Of a stretch of DNA of 64,000 nucleotides, positions 1 to 8,527 are shown piece after piece. The translations under genes and the position numbers were made by a program. The stretch is from an uncultured Christensenella sp. (GTDB taxonomy: Bacteria > Bacillota > Clostridia > Christensenellales > Borkfalkiaceae). Below the pieces are notes generated by a model. The model saw only the letters and a list, made by a program, of their open reading frames with translations. It was not told the origin of the DNA and did not search any database. Each line of letters starts with the position of its first letter. Position 1 is the first letter of the stretch. Location of the stretch: contig CAJUFY010000006.1 in the NCBI GenBank assembly GCA_910586245.1, forward strand, positions 1-64,000. The letters are read 5' to 3'.

Positions 1-40
1 TTTCCTTCGTATAATTCTTAGTTATTTTAATAAAATTCTA

Positions 41-84
41 CCATATTTTGGTATAATTATCAATAGCAAAATACTAAAATATGG
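41..84 (+). promoter_or_regulatory. Promoter and inverted repeat upstream of integrase
   Basis: A TATAAT -10 box lies at 52-57. It is bracketed by a perfect 9-bp inverted repeat, CCATATTTT (41-49) and AAAATATGG (76-84). The right arm runs into the GGAG ribosome binding site (83-86) of the recombinase. In RNA a hairpin could mask that site; in DNA the repeat could be an operator. No good -35 box is visible. The role is inference. Confidence 0.4.
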
Positions 85-91
85 AGAATTT

Positions 92-976
92 ATGGATTAT
101 TTATCGAAATTTATCAATTATTTGCATGCCACAAAAAACCTTTCAATGAAAACTTTAAAAGCTTATAACAGCGATTTAAAACAGTTTTTCAATTTTGAAA
201 AGACACTTCTTTTTCCCGATATTTGCGGCTTTATTGCGCACCTTAATTCCAAATTAAAACTTAAAGATACTTCTATACGAAGAAAAATTATTACCCTTAA
301 AAATTTTTACGATTATTTATATAACGAAAATTTAATTAACTTTTCCCCCTTTGCCAAATTAAAATTTCGTTTCAGGCAAGAGAAGAAATTACCAAAAACA
401 CTTCCCATAAAGGAAGTAACAAAAATTCTTGACTGCTTAAATATTGATTATGACTCCTTATCCCCTTTTGCAAAAAACGTCTATGTGCGCGACGCCGCAC
501 TTTTAGACTTATTAATAAGTACCGGCATAAGAATCGGCGAAGCCGCTGCGATCACTTTGGATGATATTATATTTCTAGAACACACAATTCTCATCCATGG
601 AAAAGGACGAAAACAGCGCTTGATCTATATATCCTCTCCAATTACTTGGGATAGGCTTAAAATTCTTATTAAAGAGCGAAAAAAAGCAGATAACAATTAT
701 TTATTTGTAAACCGTTACGGGAATCCTCTGTCAATTCATGGAATCGAGGATATTTATAAAAAATATATAAAAAAGGCGCAAATCCATACAAAGTCTACTC
801 CGCACTATCTTCGCCACACGTTTGCGACTAACTTACTTGCCAATGGTGCAGATTTACGTTCCGTTCAGGAAATATTAGGGCACGCAAGCATTGCCACAAC
901 TCAAATTTATACCGAAGTTACAACCAACCGAAAAAAACAAGTTCTTAAAAAATTCAATTACAGAAATAAATTGTAG
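92..976 (+). CDS. Tyrosine recombinase/integrase, XerC/XerD-like
   Basis: Site-specific DNA recombinase of the tyrosine family, 294 aa, the usual length of XerC/XerD and small integrases. Residues 1-95 form the SAM-like core-binding domain and about 100-294 the catalytic domain. The full catalytic set is visible: R147 (TGIRIGE), K171 in the HGKGRK hairpin, H238 and R241 (HYLRH), H264 (GHASI) and the nucleophile Y273 (TQIYT). The ATG at 92 follows GGAG at the right distance. It stands alone in very AT-rich DNA and converges on the TIR operon, which fits a mobility gene of the island better than the housekeeping chromosome-dimer resolvase. No attachment-site repeats were recognised. The family is certain; the biological role is inferred. 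Confidence 0.9.
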   Translation: MDYLSKFINYLHATKNLSMKTLKAYNSDLKQFFNFEKTLLFPDICGFIAHLNSKLKLKDTSIRRKIITLKNFYDYLYNENLINFSPFAKLKFRFRQEKKLPKTLPIKEVTKILDCLNIDYDSLSPFAKNVYVRDAALLDLLISTGIRIGEAAAITLDDIIFLEHTILIHGKGRKQRLIYISSPITWDRLKILIKERKKADNNYLFVNRYGNPLSIHGIEDIYKKYIKKAQIHTKSTPHYLRHTFATNLLANGADLRSVQEILGHASIATTQIYTEVTTNRKKQVLKKFNYRNKL

Positions 977-1017
977 TCTTAAATCAATCCCCTTAAACCG
1001 ACTTACGTAATAAAATA

Positions 1018-1137
1018 CTACGGTTCAATCCCAGAAATTTTTTTCTTGCACTGCCGCGCTTGCGATACGTTTTTTTCGTGGGAAGAATGGCAATCCATTG
1101 ACTTTACCTCCAACTGCCGTGTCTTGTGTTTGCGCAT
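1018..1137 (-). CDS. Small ORF (39 aa) behind a terminator-like hairpin
   Basis: A basic, Cys/His-containing peptide of 39 aa (two Cys, two neighbouring His-Ser segments) that I do not recognise. The ATG at 1137 follows a strong GGAGG (8-nt spacing). A second in-frame ATG at 1098 also has a perfect GGAGGT seven bases upstream, giving a 26-aa alternative. It lies downstream of the TIR operon terminator hairpin, so expression would need read-through or its own promoter, which I do not see clearly. It could be a real microprotein, or the doubled ribosome binding sites could be chance. Longer in-frame upstream Met codons exist but run through the hairpin. Confidence 0.35.
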   Translation of the reverse strand: MRKHKTRQLEVKSMDCHSSHEKNVSQARQCKKKISGIEP

Positions 1138-1167
1138 ATTTCGCTCCTCCGATGAAAAAAATTGCAT

Positions 1168-1230
1168 AAAAAAAGGGCGAGGTACAAAATCCAATGAGAA
1201 CATAATCTCATAATTCTTTGCACCCCGCCC
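1168..1230 (-). terminator. Intrinsic terminator of the TIR/ATPase/GNAT operon
   Basis: The 14-bp arms at 1217-1230 and 1175-1188 pair with two G-U wobbles. A 6-bp inner stem (ATGAGA/TCTCAT) sits above an internal loop, and seven T follow on the minus strand (1168-1174). It lies about 70 nt after the stop of the 969-aa gene. A small upstream hairpin (GATAAG/CTTATC, about 1236-1258) could make this an attenuator for the small downstream ORF instead of a simple end. Confidence 0.75.
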
Positions 1231-1298
1231 GTCAGATAAGGGCATGGTCTTATCACCCTTTTCTCTTATCAAAACGCAACGCTACATAAGCGGAAGTA

Positions 1299-4208
1299 TT
1301 AGATTTTTACCATTTGATAATAATCCTTACTCCGGTCGACATTGAATTGCTTGGCGATCGGCACAAACCCCAGTGAGCTATACAAACTGTAAGCAACGTT
1401 GTTTTCGCTGTATACGAAAAGTCTAACGGATCGTTTCGCCTCCTCCGCTTCTTTTAGAATATACATCATAAGTGAACGTCCAAGCCCTTGTTGCCGATAC
1501 TCTTCTTTCACGCAAATATTATCGACATGGTAGTAGTTTTTACCAAGATATTCGTTAAAAGTCTCCCTTAAATCTTTCATTGCGATTTCAAACGTAGGAG
1601 GCGGAATAATATTCAAATCGTCAAACGACTTCCTGATAATATCATAATCCTGAAAAGAATTAGAATAATCATAAATCGAAGCAATCGCTATAATTTCATC
1701 TTTATTCCGCATAATACGATAATAATCTTTGTAAAATTTCGATTGCGGCTCGTTGAACAATAACGGCAAAATCTTTTTGGCGTTTTCTAATGTGCCGAAC
1801 AACTTTTCTCCCACGAATACGTCGCTCTCGTAAATCAGTTCTATCGCTGATTCATAATCTCTCGCATCGGATAACCGTTCGAGCTTAGAGAACGATTGCG
1901 GTAGATATACTGAACACGGAATGATAATTGGACTTATCCATATTTTATCGTACGAGCGTTCCTGTCGGACGTTCGCAATCCGATTGATATTCGGAACGCA
2001 ATAATAGGAATATCCGAAATCAAATTCGTCGTCGATGATCATTTTAATCGTAATGACCCGATTACCGTCCGACTTGTCCGAAGACAGCGTTCTGAATAGC
2101 GAATAACGGTAACCGTCGAAAGAGGTTACGCCGCTGCAATATTGACCGACGATAGGATAAATCGCTAACTCTATGAACCCTTTTTTCAGTGTGTCGCGTT
2201 CGGTATTGTCGAGTCCGGTCTTCATGTAAAGCAAGAACTGTTTTACGATACCATACAACTTATCCGAAACGAAATTTCCTGCAGACGTCAAAACGGAAAC
2301 GATATATTCCCCGTAGGAATTCATCTTCTCGGACGCAAATAAATATTTTCTCCCTAATACGTCGAACAGGATCTCGTTCTGGTTATTGCAATTCGAGCTG
2401 TACTCGTTATTCATTTCGATCAGGCGCTCGAAAGCATTCCTGACCTTTTCTGCAGTCTCTTTCTGATTAGCCGAAAAATAGCAATCCGACGCCGTGGAAG
2501 AAGAGCCGTTTCCTATTCCGGAAATCGTCCTTTTCATGTTCTCGATCCAAGTTTCCTTCGCCTTATTGTACTGTTTATAGTCGTCGTAATCCCTATCGCT
2601 GTTTTCAAGAGCCAATAAAGACTGCCTCTTTTTTTTCGCATACTGAAATAAACCCCGATAAAATTTGTTTACAAACCGCACTACCCGCAAAATAGTATTG
2701 GACAAATAGATGATTTTCTGCTCCTCGGTATATTGCGCCGTAGCATATACCCTATCGCATTCGGCTATAATATCGTCGATCGTCGTCGGATAAAAGCTCT
2801 TTTCCCATGCCCAATCGTTTTGAGTGAGCGTTTTGATGGCGAGCATTACCAAAGCTTTTGTACGCGAATCTATTTTCGAGGACATAGAAGAGCCGGGCGG
2901 CAATCTCCCTTCCGGATTGGCGATAATTTCTTCCTCGTTTGAAATCGCTAAAATTTTGTCTTTACCGAAACGCATACGGAACGCCTTCAGAAACAATCCG
3001 TAATCCGCGCCGTTCTGCAACAAACTGCGAAGGAACTCGTAAACGCCTTCTTCCAACAGTAAAAACAGTATGATTTCGTCCCACCTATATCCGATCAATT
3101 CCTCTTTGTTATATAGGGAAACGACGTACATTTTATCGAAAATCTCTTTATATTTGGGCGAATATCTTTTTATTATGGTATCTTTTAACTGCACGGAAAG
3201 CGCATCCGAAATCGTATAAGAAAGCTCCTTTAAATACCTGTTGTTCAATAAAATATAGTCTCTGAAAAAGATATTGTCCGTTTTACTCTTATACGTATTT
3301 ATGATATCGTAGTTCAAAAAGAATTCTTCGATCACCGTTTTGTTTCTGACGATATATTCGTAATTACCGCTATAATCCGGATCGTCCGTCAGATAGACCG
3401 AAAACTGGTCCGCCGCCCCAAGCTGGACATAATTGATCGTGATCGATTGATTCTTTTCGTCCTTCTCGTCAAAACGTCTGGCATCATCTACATGAAAATC
3501 CTCCATATAATACGTGCCGACATTCGGAATCACGCACATCGATTGATTAAAATCGATCAACTTATTCGGCTTGTCTTTTGTCTCACAGTGAATTTCGGAA
3601 CAATCCAAGGAAATTTTTTGTAAATCTTGCCAACCGTTTTTCCGGATGGTTCCCATGTCGGAAAAAACAACTTCAGCATCCCGCAAATAAGGGAACATAT
3701 AAATCGCACCGCAAAAAGTGTCGAAATCGAATTCCGAAGCTGGAATCCGCGAAGAAATCCGCCGTTGCTTCACCAAATGTATATATTTTGCAAGCTTATT
3801 GTCGTGGGAGGAAAACTTGAAAAATTGGCTGAGTCCCACAAGCTCGACAAATGATTTATTCGTATCCGTATCCAAAAGACAATCGATTTCCAAATTGATC
3901 AAGAAATCGTCTACGATTTCACCGTTAATTTTTGTTGGATCGCAAATTTTGTCCAAAATATTATAGATACGCCAAAAGGAATTGTTCCCGCCGATTTCGG
4001 AATCGTTTATGTTTCTTTTCCAATCTAAAAACGTACTCCACACTAAAAGCATGGAGAACGTCATGATATTGGAAAAATATAGAAGACAATTCTTTTCATC
4101 GCTCAAAAAATCATCGTCTTCATCCTCATAATTAAAAATTACGTGACGCAGATTTTCATCGGAAATAAGTCTTTTAATCGTTGTAACTTTCTCGCTACGA
4201 GTTTTCAT
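1299..4208 (-). CDS. Large helical protein with C-terminal GNAT acetyltransferase domain
   Basis: 969 aa and the last gene of the TIR operon. Residues 1 to about 810 are predominantly helical by eye and match no family I can name. The C-terminal part, from about 815, is a GNAT domain: an IASIYDY strand, NICV and the acetyl-CoA loop R-Q-Q-G-L-G-R (905-911), then SENNVAYSLYSSLGF, typical of motif B. GNATs move acetyl groups from acetyl-CoA to amines on proteins or small molecules; the substrate here is unknown. The start at 4208 overlaps the ATPase gene by 14 bp, with GAGG upstream, so the two are probably translationally coupled. A GNAT domain joined to such a large helical scaffold is unusual. 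The domain call is solid; the function is unknown. Confidence 0.75.
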   Translation of the reverse strand: MKTRSEKVTTIKRLISDENLRHVIFNYEDEDDDFLSDEKNCLLYFSNIMTFSMLLVWSTFLDWKRNINDSEIGGNNSFWRIYNILDKICDPTKINGEIVDDFLINLEIDCLLDTDTNKSFVELVGLSQFFKFSSHDNKLAKYIHLVKQRRISSRIPASEFDFDTFCGAIYMFPYLRDAEVVFSDMGTIRKNGWQDLQKISLDCSEIHCETKDKPNKLIDFNQSMCVIPNVGTYYMEDFHVDDARRFDEKDEKNQSITINYVQLGAADQFSVYLTDDPDYSGNYEYIVRNKTVIEEFFLNYDIINTYKSKTDNIFFRDYILLNNRYLKELSYTISDALSVQLKDTIIKRYSPKYKEIFDKMYVVSLYNKEELIGYRWDEIILFLLLEEGVYEFLRSLLQNGADYGLFLKAFRMRFGKDKILAISNEEEIIANPEGRLPPGSSMSSKIDSRTKALVMLAIKTLTQNDWAWEKSFYPTTIDDIIAECDRVYATAQYTEEQKIIYLSNTILRVVRFVNKFYRGLFQYAKKKRQSLLALENSDRDYDDYKQYNKAKETWIENMKRTISGIGNGSSSTASDCYFSANQKETAEKVRNAFERLIEMNNEYSSNCNNQNEILFDVLGRKYLFASEKMNSYGEYIVSVLTSAGNFVSDKLYGIVKQFLLYMKTGLDNTERDTLKKGFIELAIYPIVGQYCSGVTSFDGYRYSLFRTLSSDKSDGNRVITIKMIIDDEFDFGYSYYCVPNINRIANVRQERSYDKIWISPIIIPCSVYLPQSFSKLERLSDARDYESAIELIYESDVFVGEKLFGTLENAKKILPLLFNEPQSKFYKDYYRIMRNKDEIIAIASIYDYSNSFQDYDIIRKSFDDLNIIPPPTFEIAMKDLRETFNEYLGKNYYHVDNICVKEEYRQQGLGRSLMMYILKEAEEAKRSVRLFVYSENNVAYSLYSSLGFVPIAKQFNVDRSKDYYQMVKI

Positions 4209-5085
4209 TTGCCAATTCCTCCGCGAGAAGTTTATACATCCCGACAGCGTTCAATTCGTCCTCCAAAAGCGTTCTTTCGATTGATTCCTTTTTTAAACTT
4301 TCTTCCTTAAATTTAAAAAGATTCACCTCGTTTACGCCGGTCCTTCCGTTTTCGAGTAGTTTCAAGTTCAGCTTCCCGCTTTTCCCGATCGCATTACGCG
4401 CAAGCAACGCGATATTAGACATTATGTTGTTGATATCGAAAGCGGTACCGTCCGTTTTCGGAACCGCATTGGGAACGATGATGTATTCTTTCCCGGAAAA
4501 TTCAAAAGATTTTTCTTTCAGAAATTCTTCCGATCCCTTTCTGAATTGGCGGGTAATGCGCATTGCAAGAACGATTTTATTGGCTATGGAAAGACTCTTT
4601 TCGGCAGTGAGTTGGTTCCCTGCGGGACTGTCCATAACAATCGCCTTGCAGTTGAAATTACGGCAAATCTTGTTCAGAACAGAAAGAGAGATATTGCCGT
4701 CGTCATAGTTATTGCCGTTTTCGGTCAAATATTTCGCCCCCTCTTTCGCATGTGCCGAAACAAACAGAATCGATCTGTCAAGGCTTGCGGGCAGCCCCAC
4801 CATCGCTCCGATTGGAATCAGCTTACTGAAAAAAGGATGCTCGCCGATGTTCCCCATCTGCCTAAAACCGATTGCGCTGTCGCCTCTGAGAACCTGTATC
4901 GCATTGATTCCTGAAGCTTTTTCGACGATATAGGAAAGCCCCTTGCTGTCCAAATCCAAGTCAATCACGACGATCGGCTCTTTTTCGGTCGCCCTGAGGT
5001 TTTCCGCCAAAAAAGGCAGAGTATTAAACAGCAGCGATGTTCTCCCTGCGCCGCCTTTATAAGAAAAAAACGAAATATTTACCAT
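4195..5085 (-). CDS. ParA/MinD-like ATPase with KGGxGR variant P-loop
   Basis: 296-aa soluble P-loop ATPase of the SIMIBI ParA/MinD class. The deviant Walker A is YKGGAGRTS (residues 9-17): the signature lysine K10 is kept but the second P-loop residue, normally Lys, is Arg (R15). The switch segment VVIDLDLDSKG (39-49) and a Walker B-like VMDSPAG follow. This KGGVGR-type variant is a known subgroup often found in uncharacterised conflict-type loci. There is no partner ParB and no chromosome-origin context. It sits between the 692-aa and 969-aa genes (2-nt gap and 14-bp overlap), with AAAGGAG before its ATG. Probably a nucleotide switch that gates or assembles the complex; that is inference. 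Confidence 0.8.
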   Translation of the reverse strand: MVNISFFSYKGGAGRTSLLFNTLPFLAENLRATEKEPIVVIDLDLDSKGLSYIVEKASGINAIQVLRGDSAIGFRQMGNIGEHPFFSKLIPIGAMVGLPASLDRSILFVSAHAKEGAKYLTENGNNYDDGNISLSVLNKICRNFNCKAIVMDSPAGNQLTAEKSLSIANKIVLAMRITRQFRKGSEEFLKEKSFEFSGKEYIIVPNAVPKTDGTAFDINNIMSNIALLARNAIGKSGKLNLKLLENGRTGVNEVNLFKFKEESLKKESIERTLLEDELNAVGMYKLLAEELANENS

Positions 5086-5087
5086 AA

Positions 5088-7166
5088 CTATTCTCCTTTG
5101 ATACGGTCAATGCTTTCGACGTTCTCTGCAATCGATTCGTTCAACTGACTGTTCATTTTTGACAAATATTCTTTGGTGAGTTCTCCCTTCCCGTCGTATT
5201 TCGTCAAGAATGCAAAATCCGCGCCGCGTCCCGTCGCGACCTTGCCGAAATCGATGGAACTGAACAATGCGAGTGCAACGCGCAACCGTTTATCGTTCTT
5301 GAAACTCTCCATTGTTTGCGCCGCCGTTTTATTCTCCGCTATCGAATCGATATAGAACATCGTAGCGTCCGTCAGCATTTTATCGAGCGTATTCGTCATT
5401 TTTTGCTCGAAAAGAGAATCGAACATATTTTTTGCGAGAGATTCGACTTCTTTATCGAGATTGGATCTTTTTTCTGCCAACTTGGATTCCAACAATTTGA
5501 TTTGTTCTTCAAGTAATTCGTGTTTCTTTTTTTCTTCGCTCAGCTTTCTTTCAAACTCAGCCTCTTTTTCCTTAACGATTCTGTTGTACTCTCTTTTGTT
5601 GCCCGTCAATTGCTCTTCATAGTTGGTATAATAATCATAGAAGTTTTCGAGCGCAAAAATATAATAAAGATTGTTATTAACATTAAACCCGTCGACGTCT
5701 CCCCAAATCCAATCGTCTGTCGTCGAACAATTTTCCATAATCAATTCGAGATTATCGACCATTTCAATTTGCGGATATTTGATCATATAATCAAATACGT
5801 TCATATAAGTATTACAAAGCAAAGGAATTAAATCGTAAACGGAAACGTTTCTGCACCCTTTCCTTAATTGCTGCAACAATACGTTCTGCCGGGAGGGATA
5901 TTTTTCGCTCAACAAAGAAGCATGAAGATTATACGAATCAATGATTTCTTGTTTATTGGTAACTTTTAAAACGTTGTATATCTTTTTAACATTCGAAATC
6001 GCAAATTGTAATTGATTGTAGAACCAATCGTTGTTTTTTGAAACTTTATCATAACGACTGATAAACGCGTAATCGTCGTCAATCCCTGAATTTAAGTAAA
6101 TCGCAAGTATAAACAAAGTATTTATTGTAGCGTTTTTATCTTGCGTTTTGATAACATCCGAAAAAGAAATCCCCGTGAAGTCGCTCTTGACAAAATCAAG
6201 TGCAATATCCACTCCTTTCTCAGATAATAAATTCTCGATATAACGACCGGACGAAGAAACCTTGATTCTTAATTCGTTAATTGCCTCTTTATTCCTTAAA
6301 ATAAAATCCTCGGTTTTTTCATGCAGAATTTTTTCTTCTTCGCTCAAAGATTGTAAATCGAAGTCGTTTTCCCCAAGAGAGGCATCGCTGCCAAAAATAT
6401 TTTCCAATATGTCGGGATAAGAATTGTAAAGAGAGATATATGCGTTCGTCGCATGGAAAGTATAATAAATAGAAGTCGAATATTCGTCGTTACTGTCTTT
6501 GGGAGAACAGAACGTCCAACCCCGATATTTGATTTCGGTCGGAATATTTGCTCTGTCGATTACTTTATTTTCAATCTGACGGATTTTTCTCTCTTTTTCT
6601 TTGACGGTCAAAACGGAGCCGCTTAAAAAATTTGCGGCATCAATCAAGAGTTTCTCGGAAATTTTTGAAAGTTCAAAGAACGAGGACACAGTGTTCTCGG
6701 CTAACGAAATTGTTTTCCCGAACGGCATCTTTCTGAAATCGTTTTTAAGCGCGTAGTTTCTCAAATCGATCATGACAATCAAAACTTTTGACGCAGTTTC
6801 GACGTAAGAATCCAGTTTCTCGCAGTTCTCGTCAAGATAAGGTGTTGCGTCAAATATCGGCGCTGACGCATAACCGTTTTTATAGACGGTGTCAAAAACA
6901 GTCTTCAATAAAAAGTTGAATCCGTCCTGAAACTTCGCGATATTCACGCCGATATCATCCAATTCAAGCAACGTGGAAAGCGCCATCACATTAGACAAAG
7001 TACCGAAACGTTTCTCTTTTTCCGAAAGAAAGAAACCTTTTTCGGGCGTATAGAGTTTTATAAAACTTTTAAAAATCTTTTCTCCGACCTCTTTTACGGG
7101 TCTGTACGTGTTAAAAAACTCATTCGCTTTTTTCTTTCTTAAAATAATATCGTTGATGTCAGGCAT
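5088..7166 (-). CDS. 692-aa helical protein with coiled coil, unknown family
   Basis: I do not recognise this family. The protein looks mostly alpha-helical and cytoplasmic, with no signal peptide or membrane span. About residues 60-260 hold patterned helices containing the tract SAPIFDATPYLDE. About 525-605 is a charged heptad-rich coiled coil (EKEAEFERKLSEEKKK and onward). The C-terminal 90 residues are mixed and include VATGRGADFAFLTKYDGKG. It overlaps the TIR gene by 8 bp and lies 2 nt before the ATPase gene; its ribosome site (AGGAGC) lies in the TIR gene's 3' end. A reasonable guess is a scaffold or sensor joining the TIR effector to the ATPase. Confidence 0.6.
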   Translation of the reverse strand: MPDINDIILRKKKANEFFNTYRPVKEVGEKIFKSFIKLYTPEKGFFLSEKEKRFGTLSNVMALSTLLELDDIGVNIAKFQDGFNFLLKTVFDTVYKNGYASAPIFDATPYLDENCEKLDSYVETASKVLIVMIDLRNYALKNDFRKMPFGKTISLAENTVSSFFELSKISEKLLIDAANFLSGSVLTVKEKERKIRQIENKVIDRANIPTEIKYRGWTFCSPKDSNDEYSTSIYYTFHATNAYISLYNSYPDILENIFGSDASLGENDFDLQSLSEEEKILHEKTEDFILRNKEAINELRIKVSSSGRYIENLLSEKGVDIALDFVKSDFTGISFSDVIKTQDKNATINTLFILAIYLNSGIDDDYAFISRYDKVSKNNDWFYNQLQFAISNVKKIYNVLKVTNKQEIIDSYNLHASLLSEKYPSRQNVLLQQLRKGCRNVSVYDLIPLLCNTYMNVFDYMIKYPQIEMVDNLELIMENCSTTDDWIWGDVDGFNVNNNLYYIFALENFYDYYTNYEEQLTGNKREYNRIVKEKEAEFERKLSEEKKKHELLEEQIKLLESKLAEKRSNLDKEVESLAKNMFDSLFEQKMTNTLDKMLTDATMFYIDSIAENKTAAQTMESFKNDKRLRVALALFSSIDFGKVATGRGADFAFLTKYDGKGELTKEYLSKMNSQLNESIAENVESIDRIKGE

Positions 7167-8199
7167 TTTTCGTTGCTCCTATTTTATTATTGTCTATCGT
7201 TAAAACCAACCGTATTCCCGCATTGATTTTATCCGTATGTATGTTATTGTCGATTTTACAGTTATTGGAATTAAACAACTTTAACGCTTGTCTATCCTTA
7301 CCGTTCCCCTCCAAAACCCAAAACAACCTCAGTAATTGCTGTCTGTTGCGATCCGCATAGTTGGTAGGAAACGACTTGGAAATCGCTTTTGAATTATCCG
7401 TTAAAAACTCTTCGTCGACCAAAGCAACATCTTTTACACATGGCATGGAAACCATGGATTGTTTGATTGTATCGATTACCCGTCCAATATTTCCCTCGCC
7501 GGTAAAATCAATGCAATACTTTGAAATAAAATAGTAGATATCGCCTTGATTGCGGACCTCAATCCACTCTACGTCGCGCGGCGCGCCGTCCTCTTCAAAC
7601 GGATATTGCCCCAAGAGGAAAGAGCGCATGCCGTTGTGCGATATAAAACTTAAATCGGGCAAAAATGAACGGGCGAAACCGTCTTTTACATTGTCTTTAT
7701 CTGAAAAGTCAATGATATTTTCTATCGCGTTGTGATATGGATACCAAATACCGTCTTTTGTAATGCTTTTAAAAAGAGCATAACCCTCGTCATAAAAATC
7801 ATCATTCTTGGTAGCAACTGACAAAATAAGTTCCTTTGCATTATCAAAACCGATAATGACCGGTATAATCCGAAAAGATCTTTTTCGGGCTATATCATTC
7901 ATGACTTTTATTTCTTCTTGGACTGCATTACTAATTAAAGAATTTTCACTTAAAAACAAGATAGCGCCATGGCAATGCTCATTGCGCATTACTTTTTCAA
8001 CGCGGATATTCCAAATATCGCCAGGATCAAGATTTACATCGTACCAATAATTTACGGATGCATCATACAAACGGTACAATGCGTCAAAGACAAGTTCCTG
8101 ATCTTTGTGCGAATAACTTATAAAAAAGAAATTCGAATTGCGGCGCGATTCATTATCGTAATAGGTTTTAGGGTTAGATTGTTTTAATCCCATACACAT
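7159..8199 (-). CDS. TIR-domain protein with C-terminal DUF6273-like domain
   Basis: 346 aa. Residues 23-120 form a TIR domain: FFISYSHKD (25-33), YWYDVNLDPG (51-60), AILFLSENS (79-87), and an S-x5-E segment ending at E96, placed like the catalytic glutamate of NAD+-cleaving TIR enzymes. The strand RIIPVIIGF closes the fold. From 196 a different module starts: LGQYPFEEDG, then VEWIEV, FISKYCIDF, FPTNYADRN and, near the end, INAGIRLVLTI. These match in order the landmarks of DUF6273 domains of Firmicutes, which are known from formylglycine-enzyme-like sensor proteins. It is the first gene of the operon, with its own consensus promoter at 8261-8289 and GAGG before the ATG. Bacterial TIR proteins commonly act as NADase or signalling effectors in anti-phage defence; that role here is inference. 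Confidence 0.82.
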   Translation of the reverse strand: MCMGLKQSNPKTYYDNESRRNSNFFFISYSHKDQELVFDALYRLYDASVNYWYDVNLDPGDIWNIRVEKVMRNEHCHGAILFLSENSLISNAVQEEIKVMNDIARKRSFRIIPVIIGFDNAKELILSVATKNDDFYDEGYALFKSITKDGIWYPYHNAIENIIDFSDKDNVKDGFARSFLPDLSFISHNGMRSFLLGQYPFEEDGAPRDVEWIEVRNQGDIYYFISKYCIDFTGEGNIGRVIDTIKQSMVSMPCVKDVALVDEEFLTDNSKAISKSFPTNYADRNRQQLLRLFWVLEGNGKDRQALKLFNSNNCKIDNNIHTDKINAGIRLVLTIDNNKIGATKNA

Positions 8200-8260
8200 T
8201 AACCATCCTCGGTAACCTAATAAAAATACATAAAAATAGCTTTTTCCTTCCTTAATTTAC

Positions 8261-8289
8261 ATTATAGTACATTCTTCGGCAAAAATCAA
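8261..8289 (-). promoter_or_regulatory. Promoter of the TIR operon
   Basis: On the minus strand, TTGATT (8284-8289), a 17-bp spacer and a perfect TATAAT (8261-8266). Transcription would start near 8253 and give a leader of about 50 nt before the TIR gene. It is the only clear promoter for the four-gene operon. Confidence 0.7.
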
Positions 8290-8320
8290 TATGGTGGGAG
8301 AAAATCAAGGAGTATTTTTT

Positions 8321-8527
8321 ATGAATAAAATCCCGAACGCCTTAACAGTCATTTGTTTTGACGACAAAGAGCAAGCAAAAAGGCAGTCAAAACTCGTTTA
8401 CCGCGAGACAATACAGCCATCAACGCTGAAAAACAAACAACAATCCGCAAGAATAACTTGCGACTTGTTGCTTCCCGTTCGGTTGTTTATTTTCAGAAAA
8501 TTTTGTTTGCACTTTTCAGCATTGTAG
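8321..8527 (+). CDS. Possible small ORF (68 aa), unknown
   Basis: An ATG at 8321 follows AAGGAG at 8-nt spacing. The 68-aa product begins MNKIPNALTVICFDDKE and ends in a hydrophobic, Phe-rich tail. I recognise no family. It lies divergent from the TIR operon in a region that otherwise holds gene debris, so it may itself be a truncated remnant. Confidence 0.25.
   Translation: MNKIPNALTVICFDDKEQAKRQSKLVYRETIQPSTLKNKQQSARITCDLLLPVRLFIFRKFCLHFSAL

Noticed and set aside
1018..1272. Full 84-aa reading of the small ORF from the upstream Met
   Set aside because: That start forces translation through a terminator-like hairpin; the downstream ATG with GGAGG is better.
4195..5085. Chromosome or plasmid partition parA, marking an origin
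   Set aside because: No parB, parS-like repeats, dnaA or iteron repeats nearby; the gene overlaps TIR-operon genes and has a variant P-loop.
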